In this document: in pieces, positions 34,940 to 47,653 of the stretch | Position numbering within the stretch: the stretch's first letter is position 1 | Layout: every line of letters begins with the position of its first letter | Assembly: GCA_030272155.1 (NCBI GenBank) | Contig: CP126201.1 | Location: 2,888,501-2,952,500 of the forward strand | From: Tetradesmus obliquus | Lineage: Eukaryota > Chlorophyta > Chlorophyceae > Sphaeropleales > Scenedesmaceae | Reading direction: 5' to 3' | Length of the DNA: 64,000 nucleotides | The notes under the pieces: generated by a model | Seen by the model: only the letters and a program-made list of their open reading frames with translations | What the model was told of the DNA's origin: nothing | Database searches by the model: none | Made by a program: the position numbers and the translations under genes

Positions 34940-35603
34940 TTGGTGTCCTTGCGCATTGCTGCTGCTGCTGCTGCTGCTGTTGCTCTTTGCCAAGCTCGTT
35001 GCCTCATCTATCATCCGCTGCATGACCAGCGGCAACAAAGGCACGGCTGTTACAGCATTGGCGCTGCTGCCTGCTGCTGCTGTTCCAAAGCTTGCAAAAG
35101 CGCTGCTGAGCTGATCTGCCACGCTCTGCTCTGCATCAGTCAAGGCCACGTGGTGTGTTATGCCGCCTTGCTGCCACAGCGCCACACCTTCCACTGCCTG
35201 GCTGTAGGCCAGCTGGGGCATGCTGCCGCTTTGCATTGCTGCAAACAGCAGCTGGGCTTTGTCAGCACAGTAGAGCACGTGCACATCGTGCCCTGCCTCT
35301 GCCTGCATGGCGAAAGTTGCAGGAGAGCGGCACCCAGAGACGCCTTATTTTCAATCATGTGGACACTGGTTATGTTCTAGCGTGTATTTTGAGCATTCAT
35401 GCGTGCTACTTGAAGATTGACCAGATCAGGCTGCATCACGCATCCCACCGCATGTTCACTGCCGCAGCTGTGCAACATGTAGGCTGATGCCCTAGTGCAA
35501 CGCTTACCAGGGTCTCGGCGATGCATCTGAAGATATGCGTGCCTCCAGAGTAACGTACATGCTCGCTGAAGTCAGCTTGTGGCCTGAGCAGCAGCACACG
35601 CAT
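33785..35603 (-). CDS. GT4-family glycosyltransferase
   Basis: Model: complement(33785..35302, 35508..35603), 537 aa, phase-0 intron with a GTAAG donor. Exon 1 encodes MRVLLLRPQADFSEHVRYSG with GGTHIF, the nucleotide-sugar glycosyltransferase N-terminal strand and Gly loop. Exon 2 continues AEAGHDVHVLYCAD. The C-terminal Rossmann half has VGCLKVTPEKGGWLFLALAA, LPNLRLVPPVAEVGQLL and the ExxxxxxxE motif in WREAFGMVVVEAMLRGVPV followed by IVSDQGGLSE, typical of GT-B retaining enzymes. Ser, Gln and Ala homopolymer inserts from CAG repeats interrupt the N-terminal domain. There is no signal peptide, so a cytosolic or plastid role cannot be decided. Acceptor and donor sugar are unknown. Confidence 0.85.
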
Positions 35604-36005
35604 CGTGCTGCACTGAAATATTGGAGTGGCGGGAGAGGTTGACTGACTTGATCAGCTCAGCTGCAGCAGAAATAGCTGACACTTCAGTTGAATATTACAC
35701 TTTGGGTGCTTGTGTGGGGATCTGACCGCCATGTTCAGCACATTACACGGCCGTGCGGGCCCCCTGCAACCGCAAGTTACTGTGCCCGAGCCCTAAACAC
35801 TGTCATGCCCTGCGGGGTCCTGCTGGACAGTGGACTAAAGACCAGAACCTGGAATTCTGAAGATCGTAGGGCTGCTTGCGTGTCTTTGCTCACGAAGCCT
35901 GCTCAACAACACGCACTGTTCAAACATCCCGATTGACAGCTCACTCGCGTGCAGGTGTTTTGTTGAGTTTCGGTGCGATTGTAGCAAAGTAGAAACATTA
36001 CGAAT
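35604..36005. promoter_or_regulatory. Divergent intergenic region between GT4 and the 2353-aa gene
   Basis: 402 bp between two head-to-head start codons. No clear TATA box. The sequence loses the CAG-run character of the flanking exons. It probably contains both promoters. Confidence 0.4.
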
Positions 36006-39000
36006 ATGGCTGAACCTGCCGTGGACAAGATAAGGAACATCCTCAACAGGTTGCAGCAGGTGAGCAGCATCAGCATGCTTGCGTGTAAGGTGTAGTATGC
36101 TTGCATGCTTTTGTTGGCTGCTTGTTCCGTTTTATTACTGGCTTTAATCCCACCTGCAAGCCGGGCCAACAAAATCGCACGGGCTATAGGCGACTGAGCA
36201 CTGTTCGCATCACTCTTCCACCTACTGCCCCACAGGGTCCTGTGCCTAACAATGAACTCACCCAGTTGCTGCAAGATGCAACCAGTACATGTGACAAGGC
36301 AGAACAAGAATACTTATACACTGTGAGTGGTGGCATTGGCGGGCGTGCAAGGTGATGGTCCTCTTCAGCTTGCAACGTGCACTGTACCCTGCGCCAGCTG
36401 CTGGTGAAGATGCCAGAGCAGTTTACAGCCCTGCAAACACTGTGTCTTCATCCTCGTGACTGAAAATCAAGTGTTTTTTGTTTTTGCAGGTTATATCCAC
36501 GCTTTACCCAGATGTACAGCTTCCGATTGTATGCAGCGGGGGCAGCACAGGCAGCAGCAAGAAGCAGGCACAAAAACAGCCTAGGGGCCGGCCGCTGGCA
36601 GATGCAACAAACAAGCAGCAGCAGACAGCAGAGACTGGTCCTGCAGGAAATAGCGGTTTCAAATCGCAGCAGCTGCTGCCGCAACAGGAACCACACAACT
36701 TTGGTCAGCCTCCTGCAAGCATGGATGCGGACTCTGATGCAGATGCAGCTGAGACTGCAGCAGCAGCTGCTGCTGCAGCCGCAGTCACTGCTAATGTTGG
36801 TGGCCTTTCCATCACCGCTACAACCGACCAGCTTGCAGCGCTGGTCACTGCCGCCACCACAGCAGCTACCAAAGCAGTTGCTCGCACTATCCTGCACCAT
36901 GCGCGCGTCACACATGCTCTGCACGCAGAGCAGCAAGCACCTACATGCAGCAGCTGGTGGTTGAAGCATCAAGGCAGCAGCAACGAGGCTGCAGGCGCCA
37001 CGCCGCAGCAGCAGCAGGGCCAGCTGCAGCAGCCAATGCCGCAGCGCGTTGCTTGGACAGATGTGCAGCAGGCTGGCCAAGCACTGCAGCCGGTGCAGCA
37101 GCTGCTGAAATACGCAGCAGATGAGCAGCAGCAGCAGGCAAGCGCCCGGCAGGTGCAGCACGCCAGCAGCAGTATGGCAACCACAAGCCAGCAGCAGCCT
37201 GGCGGGGATGGTGAGTCAGCTGGGCGTGTGGTGGTGTACCCCAGGATATGGGTGCGTGCTGGCGAGCCCGAGCAGCAGCAGCAGCAGCAGGAGGATGAGG
37301 ACGCAGCACAGCAGCAACAGCAGGGAGCGCATGAGGCCAATACAGGCAGCATCCGGTTGAGGCCATCCAGGGGACGAAAGTTGGTAGGAGGCACTCCTCC
37401 TCCTGCTGCTGCTGCTGCTGCTGCCTCAGCTGCTGCAAGTGCTGCTGGTGCCCATGATAAGGCAGTGGCGACTGTGGCAGCAGCTGAACTGCAGGAGCCA
37501 CCACCAGCGCAGCCGCATGCTGTGCCTGCACCAGCGGCATCACCTGCCTCCCGCCCCGCTGCAGATGAGGCATCTGCGGCGCCAACAGTGGCAGCAGCTG
37601 CCAAAGCACAGCAACAGCAGCAGCAGCAGCAGCAGGAAGAGATGCTGCCAGCAGGGCCGCCAGCTGCTGCAGCCGCTGATCCAGGTATGCTGCGCCACAA
37701 GCAACTGCAGCAGGCGCTGCCGAGGTTTGAACAAACCAATGCCGCGCTGTCACCTGTGAAGCGCCGACAGGGGCAGCCGCAGCAGCAACGCACACCCCTA
37801 AAGAAGCAGCAGCAAGCACAGCAGCAGCAGCAGCTTATCCAGCAAACACATGAGCCGCAATCAGCACCACAGCAGCAGCCGCAGACAGAGGAACACCAGG
37901 GCCCAACTCTGCCAGCGCAGCAGCAGCAGCAGCAGCAGCAAAACATGGAGTCCGAGGCTCAGGAAACACAGCGGCAGCAGCAGCAGCAGCAGTCAGCGCC
38001 GCCTGTTGTGCCTAGCCCAGTGCAGCTGCCTCCTGAGCTGCACACAGCAGTGGAGAAGACCCTGCAGGAGCTGCAGCAGCCGCCAAAGCCATACCCAGCG
38101 GCAGTGACAGCAGTGGCTAGCTGGCAGCAGCACGCCCCAGATGAAACAGCCAGGTACGCTGTGCACAACTGTGTGCATGCAGCACTGCTGGTGTCTGTCC
38201 TTCGGGCTATTACAGATTGGGGCACACTGCCTGAACCCCTTTGTGTAATCTGCTTGGGTGTCACGATGCACAACTCATATGCATGCATGGACTAGGTAGA
38301 CTACCAAGTCAAGCCTAGATGCAAGACTCATTGCTGCAAACTGCTTGCTGCACTCGCAGGGCTGCACAGCGGCTGCTGGGCGGGCAGTTTGACTACCGCC
38401 TGGCTGCACAGCAGCTGGACGCCGCAGCACAAGCAGTGCGCAGCCTCAGCACTGCAGCTGCACAGGCCAAGGCAGGGGCCATCCCCGCCATCCAGCCCAT
38501 CAGCAGCAGCAGCAGCAGCAGCAATCTCAAGCCGTCTGTGCCGCAGTTGCCTGCATACCTAACTGCGGCAGGCGGCGATGCAGCGGCTGCTGCTGCTGTG
38601 GCCGTTCCTGTCATAGCTGGTGCTGCCGCTAGCGCTGCTGCTGCAGCAGATGCTTCGGTTGCTGCTGCTGCTGCCGGCTGGCCTGGTGTGCTGGCTGACG
38701 TGCTGTCGCCGCTGGCACGCTTCTATGACCAAGAAGACGGCTGGCAGGACCTGGGGGCTTTCAGCCAGGTGGGTAAAAATGCATTTATTATTGTGGTGGT
38801 TTGTTGTCCATGTGTTGTGTTACCTAAGAACCTGCAGGCTGCATGCGTGCACCAGGGAAGCGTGGGGCCCGACAACGTGTATGCGCTGACTGGTGCTCAC
38901 GCTTCTTTGGGGTGTTGTCGCACTTGAGCCGGGTCAAGGGCGTTGACCAGGCATGTCAGGCAGGTGGCTGCTTGGTGCCTTGGTGGCAGCCCAAGTGGAG

Positions 39001-40230
39001 TATGCTTGCGCTACGCTTGCATACCTTTCATCCGATTACTGCACAATTGCTTCACATGTCTGCTGGTAGGGTCTTGTTACCAAACCATTGCTTGCTGCAC
39101 TCTGTGATTGGCGCTGCTCACAGGCTGTTGAGAGGGAGGTGGGATGGCGCCTTGCTGCAGCAGCAGATGCCGCTAAGCAGGACAGCAGGACGGGCAGCAA
39201 GCACGTCTCCTTTGCACGGACTCCCAAGCGAGTAGCAGGGCATGTCGAAGCTGCCGCAAGCACTGCAGGCGCATCTGAAACAAGGCAAAGTGCAGCAACG
39301 CCTACCAAAGCAGCACCTGCAGGAGCGCACAGGGCATCGTCAGATGCATCACCAGTGCGGCTGCCAGCGCTGCCTGCAGCAGCAGCAGCAGCAGCAAGCG
39401 CCATCAACTCAGCTCCACCTGTGCAGGCTGCAGCCCAGCAACCTGCAGCAGCAGCAGCAGCAGGTGCCAAAGCAGGAACACATGTGCCTGCTAGCACCTC
39501 TGCTTCAGATCCAACCAAGCCGCGCGCAACGATTGTAGCGTTTGGCCGCAGGATCGACAAGCCCTTAGCTGCCCCCAGCATCAGCAGCAAGCAGCTGCAA
39601 GCATTTAACAGCAGGCCAGGCGGCTCGAGCAAGCGCAGCGGCATCAGCAGCGCTGCGCAGCGCCTGCAGCCAGTGCAGCAGCTGCCGTGTTTTGTGGACC
39701 CGAGGGCTGGATCAGCAGCAGCCAGCAGCGGCAGGAGGGGCGCTGCTGCAGCTGCAGAGGCCGCTGCTCGAAGGGCTCGAGCCACTGCAACTGCCCTGCA
39801 GCGGCTATCGCAACGGCGTGCTGCTGCTGCTGGCTCTGCAGCAGGGCGTCCTGGCAGCGGCAGGACGACCGAAGCAGCAGCAGCAGCACGTCAGTATCAT
39901 GCTGGTGATCCGCTCTCTGAGTTCTGGCACGATGATCATGATGGCGCAGCTGGCGATAGTGCAGTAGCAGGTCTGCTGCAGAGCCTGGGCGGCTCTGCTG
40001 CTGCTGCTGCTGCTGCTGGGGAGGCAACATCTGATGGGCTGGATGAGGTGCTGGATGTGCTGCTCGATGCACTGCTGGAAGCACAGCAGGAAGAGGAGCA
40101 AGAGCAGCAGCAGCAGCAGCAGCAGGATGGCCAGGAGCAGCTGCTGGCCGAGCCACTGCAGCAGCAGCAGGAGGTTGAAGCAGCTTACAGCCAAGAGGAG
40201 CAGCGTCAACGGGGTGCGGGTGCTGTATCT

Positions 40231-40262
<32 letters not shown>

Positions 40263-40757
40263 CAGTGCCTGGGCTGGGCCTGTACTGCCAGCCGGCCGGC
40301 AGTTCAAGGCTGTGTTTGACTTGTCAGAGCCTTTTGTGCCGCTGGCACCACAGGCTGGAGCAGCAGCAGCAGGTATAGCTGGGCAGCAGCCAGGATATGG
40401 TGTCCATGTTGGTGCAGCTCCTGCACAAGCAGAGCCTGCAGCGACAGCGGCTCCAGCAGCTGCAGCAGCAGCAGTGCAGGCAGCAGCACATGTGGCGTCA
40501 CCTGCAGCAGCTGCAGCACGTGTGGATTCAACTTCAGAAGCAGGTGCAGCAGCAGCAGCAGCAGCAGCAGGCGCAGAGGGTCCCCTCATGGACCTTCTGA
40601 TTGATGCAGTGATAGCTGAGCTGCTGCAGATGCACAGCACAGCAGCAGCAGCAGCAGATGGCAGCAGCAGCGGCAGTGCAGCCAGCAGCCAGCTGGCAGC
40701 ATTGCTGGGCAGCAGCGGTACACACAGCGATGCAGCAGGTGTGGAGGGCAGCGAACT

Positions 40758-40789
<32 letters not shown>

Positions 40790-41198
40790 TAAGAGAGCTT
40801 GTAGCAGAGGAGGTGGCTGCAGCACTTGGCAAGGTGATGGCCGATGAGGATGCTGCGCCAGCAGCAGCTGCGCATATTGCAGCTACAGCAGCAGCAGCAG
40901 CAGGCCTGGCGGGTGCTGCCAGCACTAGCTCCGGCACTGCTACTGCAGCAGCAGCAGCAGCTGATGCAGCTCAGGGCAGCAGTAGCAGCAGCATCAGTGC
41001 CAGCAGAGCTGCTGCAGTGCTAGCTGATGATGAGGCGCTGCTGCATGCTCTGACAGAGGCCTTGGCAGGCACATGTGGCAGGCTGAAGCTCGGCCAGCTG
41101 GGCCCTGCTGCTGCTGCTGCTGCTGCCAGCAAAGGCGGCCGGGCTGCTGCTACTGCGAAGCACCGGGGCTTCGGGCATTTGCCTGGCCTGGAAAGGCG

Positions 41199-41231
<33 letters not shown>

Positions 41232-41768
41232 GGAGGCATTTGAGGTACCCGCCAGCAAAGCAAGGCCACAGCCCGAGCAGCAGCAGCAGCAGCAGCATCA
41301 GGGTCAGGTGGACAGCCAGGAGGCTGCAGCAAGCCAGATGGAAGGTCAGGCGCTGGTCACTTTGGGCGGCAGTGATGGTATGATGCACATGGCTGAAGGC
41401 GCTGCACAGCATCAACAGCAGCAGCAGCAGCAGGGGGTTGGCGGACAGCCATTGGTGCTGAGTGGTGCCGGCTCCAGCAGCCAGCAGCAGCAGCAGACGT
41501 ATGTGCTGCTGCCAGTGTCGATGTGGCAGCACATGCAGCACGTGGAGCAGCTCCAGCAGCAGCAGCAGCAGCAACATGGTCATGCGCTGCAGCAGACGGC
41601 AGCAGCAGCTGCAGACAGCAGAGCAGGTTGGGCTAGTGCTGGCAGCATGCCTGCATCTCCAACGCCCAATTACGGCCTGGCTGCTTTTGCTGCTGGCGCC
41701 CCAGTTGCTGCTGCTGCTGATAGTCCTGCAGCAGCAACTTTTGGTGCTCCTGTGTTGGGCTCCCAGCC

Positions 41769-41800
<32 letters not shown>

Positions 41801-44080
41801 GGCTACAGCCTCTGCGTGCTGACGTAGGCACATACGCTGCTGCCGCATCTACTGCTGCATTTTTCTATGAGGAGGCATCAGCTGAGTCGCAACAGCCCAG
41901 GTATGAGTCAGCACGTGATTGCCCAACATGTACTGCAACATTTTAAAATGTACCTGCAGGCTGCATGCTGCTGCGTCTTGGTGATTGATGTTGTTTGACG
42001 TTGTTGCAGACCTGCAGGCCTTTGTTGAAACAGCACTTGCTCAAGCATATGCTGCTGCTTACGTGTTGATGGTTCCCAGTGCAAGCGCCCCTGACCCAAC
42101 CCAACCCAGCGCACCTGCGACGCAGTCTTTCTTCCTGTTGATCTTTCATGCTTGCCTCATCTATGCCTGCAAGCGTACAGCTGCCCCTGCATCTGCGGAT
42201 CTGCCATTGACATTTTCCTCCACATGTTCTCCACATTGTATCCTTGATGTTGCTGCCCTGCCTTGCAGGCGGTCCCTGCCTGGCTCCGACTGCTTCAGGG
42301 ACTCACTGGACACCACCAGCAGCAGCAGCAGCAGCTGCGTGCAGCCAGCAGGGACACAACAGACCCTGCAAGCAGCTGCAGCAGGTACTGCCGAGGGCCA
42401 GCAGCAGCAGCAGGGTTGGGCGGTTGGCGCTGCTTCTGCTGCCAGTGCTGGAGTGAGAGCTCCTTGGCTGCAGAAGCAGCAGGAAGCCACTGGCGCTGGA
42501 GCAGTACAGCAAGCTGCTGCTGCTGAGCAGCTGAGTGCAGGGTCATCAGCAGCTGAACTTGACTACCCAGCTGACTTCGAGGATGACGTGGCACATGAGC
42601 AGCAGCAGCATCTCGACGAGCCAGGTCAGCAACACATGCCTCACACTTCGTCACAGGAGCTGCCTTCGAACTGCAGCAGCACTGCCACTGGCAGCAGCAG
42701 CAGCAGCAGCAGCGCGCTTGAGGTTCTATCAGACGAGCTGCAGGCGTATGCAGAGCTGCCAGGGCAGCAGCAAGCATCAACAGCAGCCTGTGCTGCCTTA
42801 GCTGCCACCACCATTGCCACACAGCAGCCTGATGGAATGAACGCTGAGAGGAGTGCAAGCAGCAGCAGTGGTCAACACGAGTTGTCGCAAAGTACGACTG
42901 CTGCTGCTGCAGCAGCTGCAGCTGCTCCTGTAGATGCAGGAGACAGCGAGGGCAGAGACCAGGTAGACAAGCACGACCCTGCAGCTGACATACACAGCAG
43001 CGCTCACAGAAGCAGCAGCGCTGTCAGCAGTGCAGCCAGCAGCAGCGGCAGCAGCAGCAGCCGAAAACAAAAGGGCCCTCAGCTGCCTGCTAGGCGCAAA
43101 TCATCTGCCAGTAGCTCTGCTGTTGCATCACCACAGGTCAAACTATGGCGGCCGCCGTCAACCCGAGCAGCAGCAGCAGCGCAGGATACTGCAGGCCATG
43201 GTCAGGAGAACAGGTCAGCAGCGCCGCTAGCTGCTGCAACCACGCGAAGCTCTCCTAGGCTGCTGCGCGTGAATGCGCACGGTGCTGTTGTGGCAACTCC
43301 TGCTGCTGGATCTAGTCCTCACCAACAGCAGCAGCAGCTGCTGCTGTCGCCTGGCTTCAACAGTGTGCTGGGGTTAGATGCATCAACAGCAACGCTGAGC
43401 AGCATCAGCAGCAGCAACAGCAGTGGCAGCGGCTTCAGTTCTGACTTGCGTAGTAGCTTCTCAGGCAGTACCTTGGACAGCAGCATGAGCAGCAGCATGA
43501 GCAGTATCGGCAGTGTGCTGGAAGGTTTTAGGGCTTATCTGGCGGGTGGTGCGGCTGGTGCTGCTGCGGCGCGGCAGCAAGCTGACGTGCTGCGACAGCA
43601 CCTGGCAGCCAGCGCGTCCAACAAGCAGCAGCAGCAGCAGCAGCAGGGTGAGGCGGCAGGGGCGACGGCGGCTCGAGTTCAAGCTGCAGTACTGCGCAGC
43701 AGGGATGGGGGTGCTGGCACTGGTTTGCAGGCTGGGGATGCTGAAGAGGCGAGCAGCAGGAGGCGGCGCAAGCTGCAGCAGCTGGCGCAGCAGCAGCAGC
43801 GGCACCAGCAGCAGCAGCAGCCACATGCGGCGGCTGCAGCGCAGGGCATCAACAGTGGCATTGCAGGTATTGACGCTCCACATGGGCAGCAGCAGCAGCT
43901 GAGCAGCAGCATGGGCACCAATGTGACAATGCTCACATCGTGCAGCTCGCTTGGCAGTGATGACGGCAGCAGCAGCAGCATGCCTGTATCAGCAGTGACT
44001 GATGTGCGCAGGGAGCATGCTGCGCAGCGCATTGCGGTGCACAGCAGGGCGGCGGCCGACCCAGGCCCAGCAGCGGCACT

Positions 44081-44111
<31 letters not shown>

Positions 44112-44339
44112 CCTGTTGGGGTCTGCAGTGCTACCCTTGTTAGGTTTGGCCCAGCAGCTGCTTCGGTAGCACAAGCAGGCAGCAGCGTTGCTCCACTTAT
44201 TGATGCTGCTCGCCGGGGCATGCTGCTGCATGAAGGTGCAGTTGATTTTGATGAGGCGCAGCTGCTGTCACCAGGCAGCAGCAGGGCAAGCATGAGCGAG
44301 TCGCTGCAGAGTGTGTCCAGTAGCTTTGCTAGCAACTGA
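36006..44339 (+). CDS. Very large Q/A/S-rich protein, six exons (2353 aa)
   Basis: Model: join(36006..36059, 36236..36322, 36490..38153, 38360..38768, 39124..41900, 42269..44339), 7062 nt, all phases closed. The ordered N-terminus is MAEPAVDKIRNILNRLQQ, then GPVPNNELTQLLQDATSTCD and KAEQEYLYTVISTLYPDVQL. Short conserved-looking helices recur: HTAVEKTLQELQQPP, AAQRLLGGQFDYRLAAQQLD, WPGVLADVLSPLARFYDQED, VEREVGWRLAAA, KHVSFARTPKRV, LDEVLDVLLDALLEAQ, PLMDLLIDAVIAELLQM and LRELVAEEVAAALGKVM. Between them run long Gln, Ala and Ser tracts. The repeated DxLxDxLLxE-type helices and the tract-separated layout would fit a ciliary/centrosomal scaffold such as a TALPID3-like protein, but I cannot confirm that. 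No catalytic motif, signal peptide or membrane segment is visible. Confidence 0.75.
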
Positions 44340-45156
44340 CTCACAGGTGACATGGTTTGGCACAGCCCTTGCTGCTTGTCGAGGCAGCCGAAATGTAGTA
44401 TGCCAGCATGGCTTGACTTTGAACTGGAGTGTTTGTGGGTGCGTGGTTGGCAACGTAAGGCAAGCGTGAGGGTTGCTGACCACCTGCCTGTAGAGCTTGC
44501 TGATGACCACAGAGCCACAGTTTCAACAGCTTGCATGGTTGTTGTGCAGTTTGCATTGATACAGCACAAGGTTGCTCCAGGCCTGTTTGTGACTCTTCAA
44601 GAGTGCAGTGCTGATGGCCATTGAGCCACAGCGGGCTTTCGTCGATATAGCCCGAATAGAGAGCCGCGAGGTCCTGGCACCGGCACGGCATTCTTGGGAA
44701 GTGCAGTGAGCAGAATGGTGTGCTCTCGCTTTGACCGCCCGGCGACAACAGCGAGAGCACACCAGTCTGCACACTGCACTTCCCAAGAACGCCAATCACC
44801 GGCCATCAAATACACACCACTGGGGACCCAAATGCTGGCTAGTAAATAAATGATCGGGTTTATTGTTGTCAGGTATCGATGAAGAGCTGGGCGTGGCTTC
44901 CATTACTATACGTCCGTATTGATCGGCATTGCTCGCCGGTCCTGTCCAGTTTCCATGTAATCACCGATCACCGTCGCGTCCGCTGTGCTGTTTCATTGAT
45001 TCACAACTGAATGCGATAGGTGTGTTTCTTGTGACGAACGTGCTGAGCAACGCACGTTCAGCTGCATCGGTGAAACTTCACACCATCGCGAGTCTGCCCA
45101 GCACGTACAACTGAAGCGTTTACATTTGCGTTTTATAGCTTGGGTTGTTCCTATCA
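44340..45156. other. Intergenic region with foldback
   Basis: Region between the stop of the 2353-aa gene and the ATG of the Cys-rich protein. It contains the hairpin at 44691-44789. AT content rises near 44840-44870 and 45110-45150, the latter probably the promoter side of the downstream gene. Confidence 0.5.
44691..44789. ncRNA. Near-perfect 40-bp hairpin (miRNA-precursor-like foldback)
   Basis: Arms 44691-44730 and 44750-44789 are reverse complements at 38 of 40 positions, separated by a 19-nt loop (44731-44749). The outer block is TTCTTGGGAAGTGCAGTG and the inner block GTGTGCTCTCGCT, with two mismatches between them. It lies about 350 bp past the stop codon at 44339, so it may be in that gene's 3' UTR or be a separate transcript. 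The length and near-perfect pairing fit green-algal miRNA or siRNA precursors. A small inverted-repeat element is the alternative. Confidence 0.6.
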
Positions 45157-46556
45157 ATGCGGGGCCGCGTGGTGGCCGGTGCAGCAGCAGCTGTAGTAGT
45201 GGTGCTGCTGCTGCTGCCTGCCCCCATCAGCGCCAATCGCTCTTCTTACGGGCGTGAATTGCTGCAGTCGGGCGTCAGCTGTCCAGCTCAAATCCCAGCG
45301 TGCACACCTCGGCGATGCACCACACGTATCATGAACAGCCAGGAGGCGTATGTCTGCCTGCGCTGCATGACAGGTGTGGTACAGCATGTCTGTGCGTTCC
45401 TGTGCCACAACAGCTGATGCTCCTCTCTGCATTCACCAGGAAAGGACGCAGGTTTGGCATATGCTTGCAGATTTGTGTCCGGCAACTGCTTGCAGCTGTC
45501 TGTTTGTAGCACAGAGAGCACGTACTCAAAAGGACCTGCTTTTGCTGCCACTTGTGCCTTGTGTGCAACAGGCTACAGGCCTGTGAAAGGCAGCGATGGC
45601 AAGTCAGTAGTGCAGTGTGGTGAGTTGCATAGCTAGCTGCAGCACTTGCCATGTCAGAACAGCTTGGCAGCAGTCAGCCAGCAGTGCAAGCAGGCCCACT
45701 TTGTTGCGTCAAACTACATGCAGCAGCATCTGCAGCGTGACAGAGTGGGGCAGCAGCGAGCTCTCTACTGTATCACAAAACCATGCGTGTTGTGCTAAGG
45801 CCAAGAACACCAGCAGCAGCAACAGCAGCAGCAAACCACAGCGATGCTCGACCCGCATGTCACTGCTGCTGCGACTTGCACTACAAGTTCCTGCAAGCGT
45901 CAACAACAGCACTGCGCTGCCAAACAACAAACCAAAACAAATAACATCTTCCTGTATGTTTTTATGTCTGCAGTGTGTCCCCCCGGAACCTACCAGGTAC
46001 TATCTGGCAGCAACAGGTCATGCCAGAAGTGCCCTAAAGGCAGCTACTGCCCAGGAGGTACAATTAAGCCGGGCGGCACAGCAGCAGCGGCAGCAGTTGC
46101 GGAGCTTGCACTCGGCGGCATTGCTGCGCCCTGCGCCCCTGATGGTGTCGGCTTGACCACTAAGGCCGAGGGCGCTACAAAGTATTCCGACTGCAGTGAG
46201 TAGCTGTGGCCAGCTGGTGGTGCTGCATCCTCATGCATTCATGCAGAGGCTAGGTTGCCGCAGCAGCAGCAGCAGCAGCAGCAGCAGTTTTGCGAGCAGC
46301 AAACAGCAGACACCATCAGTCCCTATGCAATGTCAAGGTGCATGCTGTCTCTGCAGTCTGCTCTCACGTCACACAGCTGTGGCGCTGCTGTCGACGCTGC
46401 CAAGCACTGCAGCACAACCTCCGATGAACAGGACCTAGTCGACCGCAGCAGCAACAGCAGCAAGGAAAGTGTGGCTAACTGGCATATGATATCATCGTTC
46501 TCACCTCCCCTCTGACACATAGGAATTGCACGGCCGCCGCCGCCGCCGCCGCCGCC

Positions 46557-46587
<31 letters not shown>

Positions 46588-47614
46588 GAACAGTGCATCT
46601 GACGCGCAAGTGTTCATTGCTTTTCACCTCTCCTCCCCTGCTGCCTGCAGTCGCGCAGGGCGGCTACGTGCTGCCTCCTGCACCAGGCCTGCCGGCAGTG
46701 GGCTGCGAGGGCAATACATATGCCCCACCAGCCAACAGGCTGCAAGGCTGCCTGCCCTGCCAGTCTGGCCTGGCTAAGCCGCCTTCTTATCGGCAGCCGC
46801 AGAGTGATAGGAACGAGGTGTGCCAGGTGCCGCCTGGTCGCTTCTGGGAGCTCAATGTTGTGAGGGAGTGCCCACAGGTGCGTGTGCAGCAGCAGCAGCA
46901 GCAGCAGCAGTGATAGTGTGTTGTGAGGGAGTTCCCGCAGGTGCATGTGCAGCCGCAGTATCCAGCACTGCACCGGCACTGACACTGGCATGGCAGGGGT
47001 GTGGCAGTGTGCAGCAGCAGCAGCAGCAGCGTAGTGGGGCTTGCAGTTTCTGAATAGCAGCAATTTGCCGCTGTTGCGAGTGTAGCAGTACCGCAGACAG
47101 CAACAGACAGAGGCAGCCAGGCATTGTGCTGTTGTAGTGGGGCAACAAATCGGCAGCAGTGCACCAAGCAAGAGGACGCGTTGGGGCATCCTGTGCTGGC
47201 AGGGCAAGGCAACCGGACGAGTGCAATCAAAGACATCTGGTGCACATGTTGCGACATTCAAAACGCTGCAGTAGTGTGGTTGGTGTACAGCAGTGGCACA
47301 CGCGATGTATCCTGCAAGCAGCACACAACACACGCATCACTTCAGTATATACTAACGTGGCTTTTCCCTGGCATCACTGTGTGCTGTGTGTGTGCAGGGC
47401 CTGTATCGGGAGCAGTATGTGAAGGTCACTGATCGCGCTGCCATCGCCTGCCTGTCATGCCCAGTTGGCTGGCAGACAAAGGCCAAAGGAGCCGAATCCA
47501 AGTCGCAGTGCACCAGTGAGTGGTTTACAGTCTCAGCTGCATTTTGTGGCAGATGCTGTTTGAGGAAGCATGGAGATATATCAACGGATTGGATGCCGTT
47601 CCGTGCTGAGTAAC

Positions 47615-47653
<39 letters not shown>

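Noticed and set aside
36941..37946. Long minus-strand frames (Cys/Ala-rich) opposite the 2353-aa gene
   Set aside because: Mirror image of CAG tracts; the plus-strand model closes across six exons while these do not connect.
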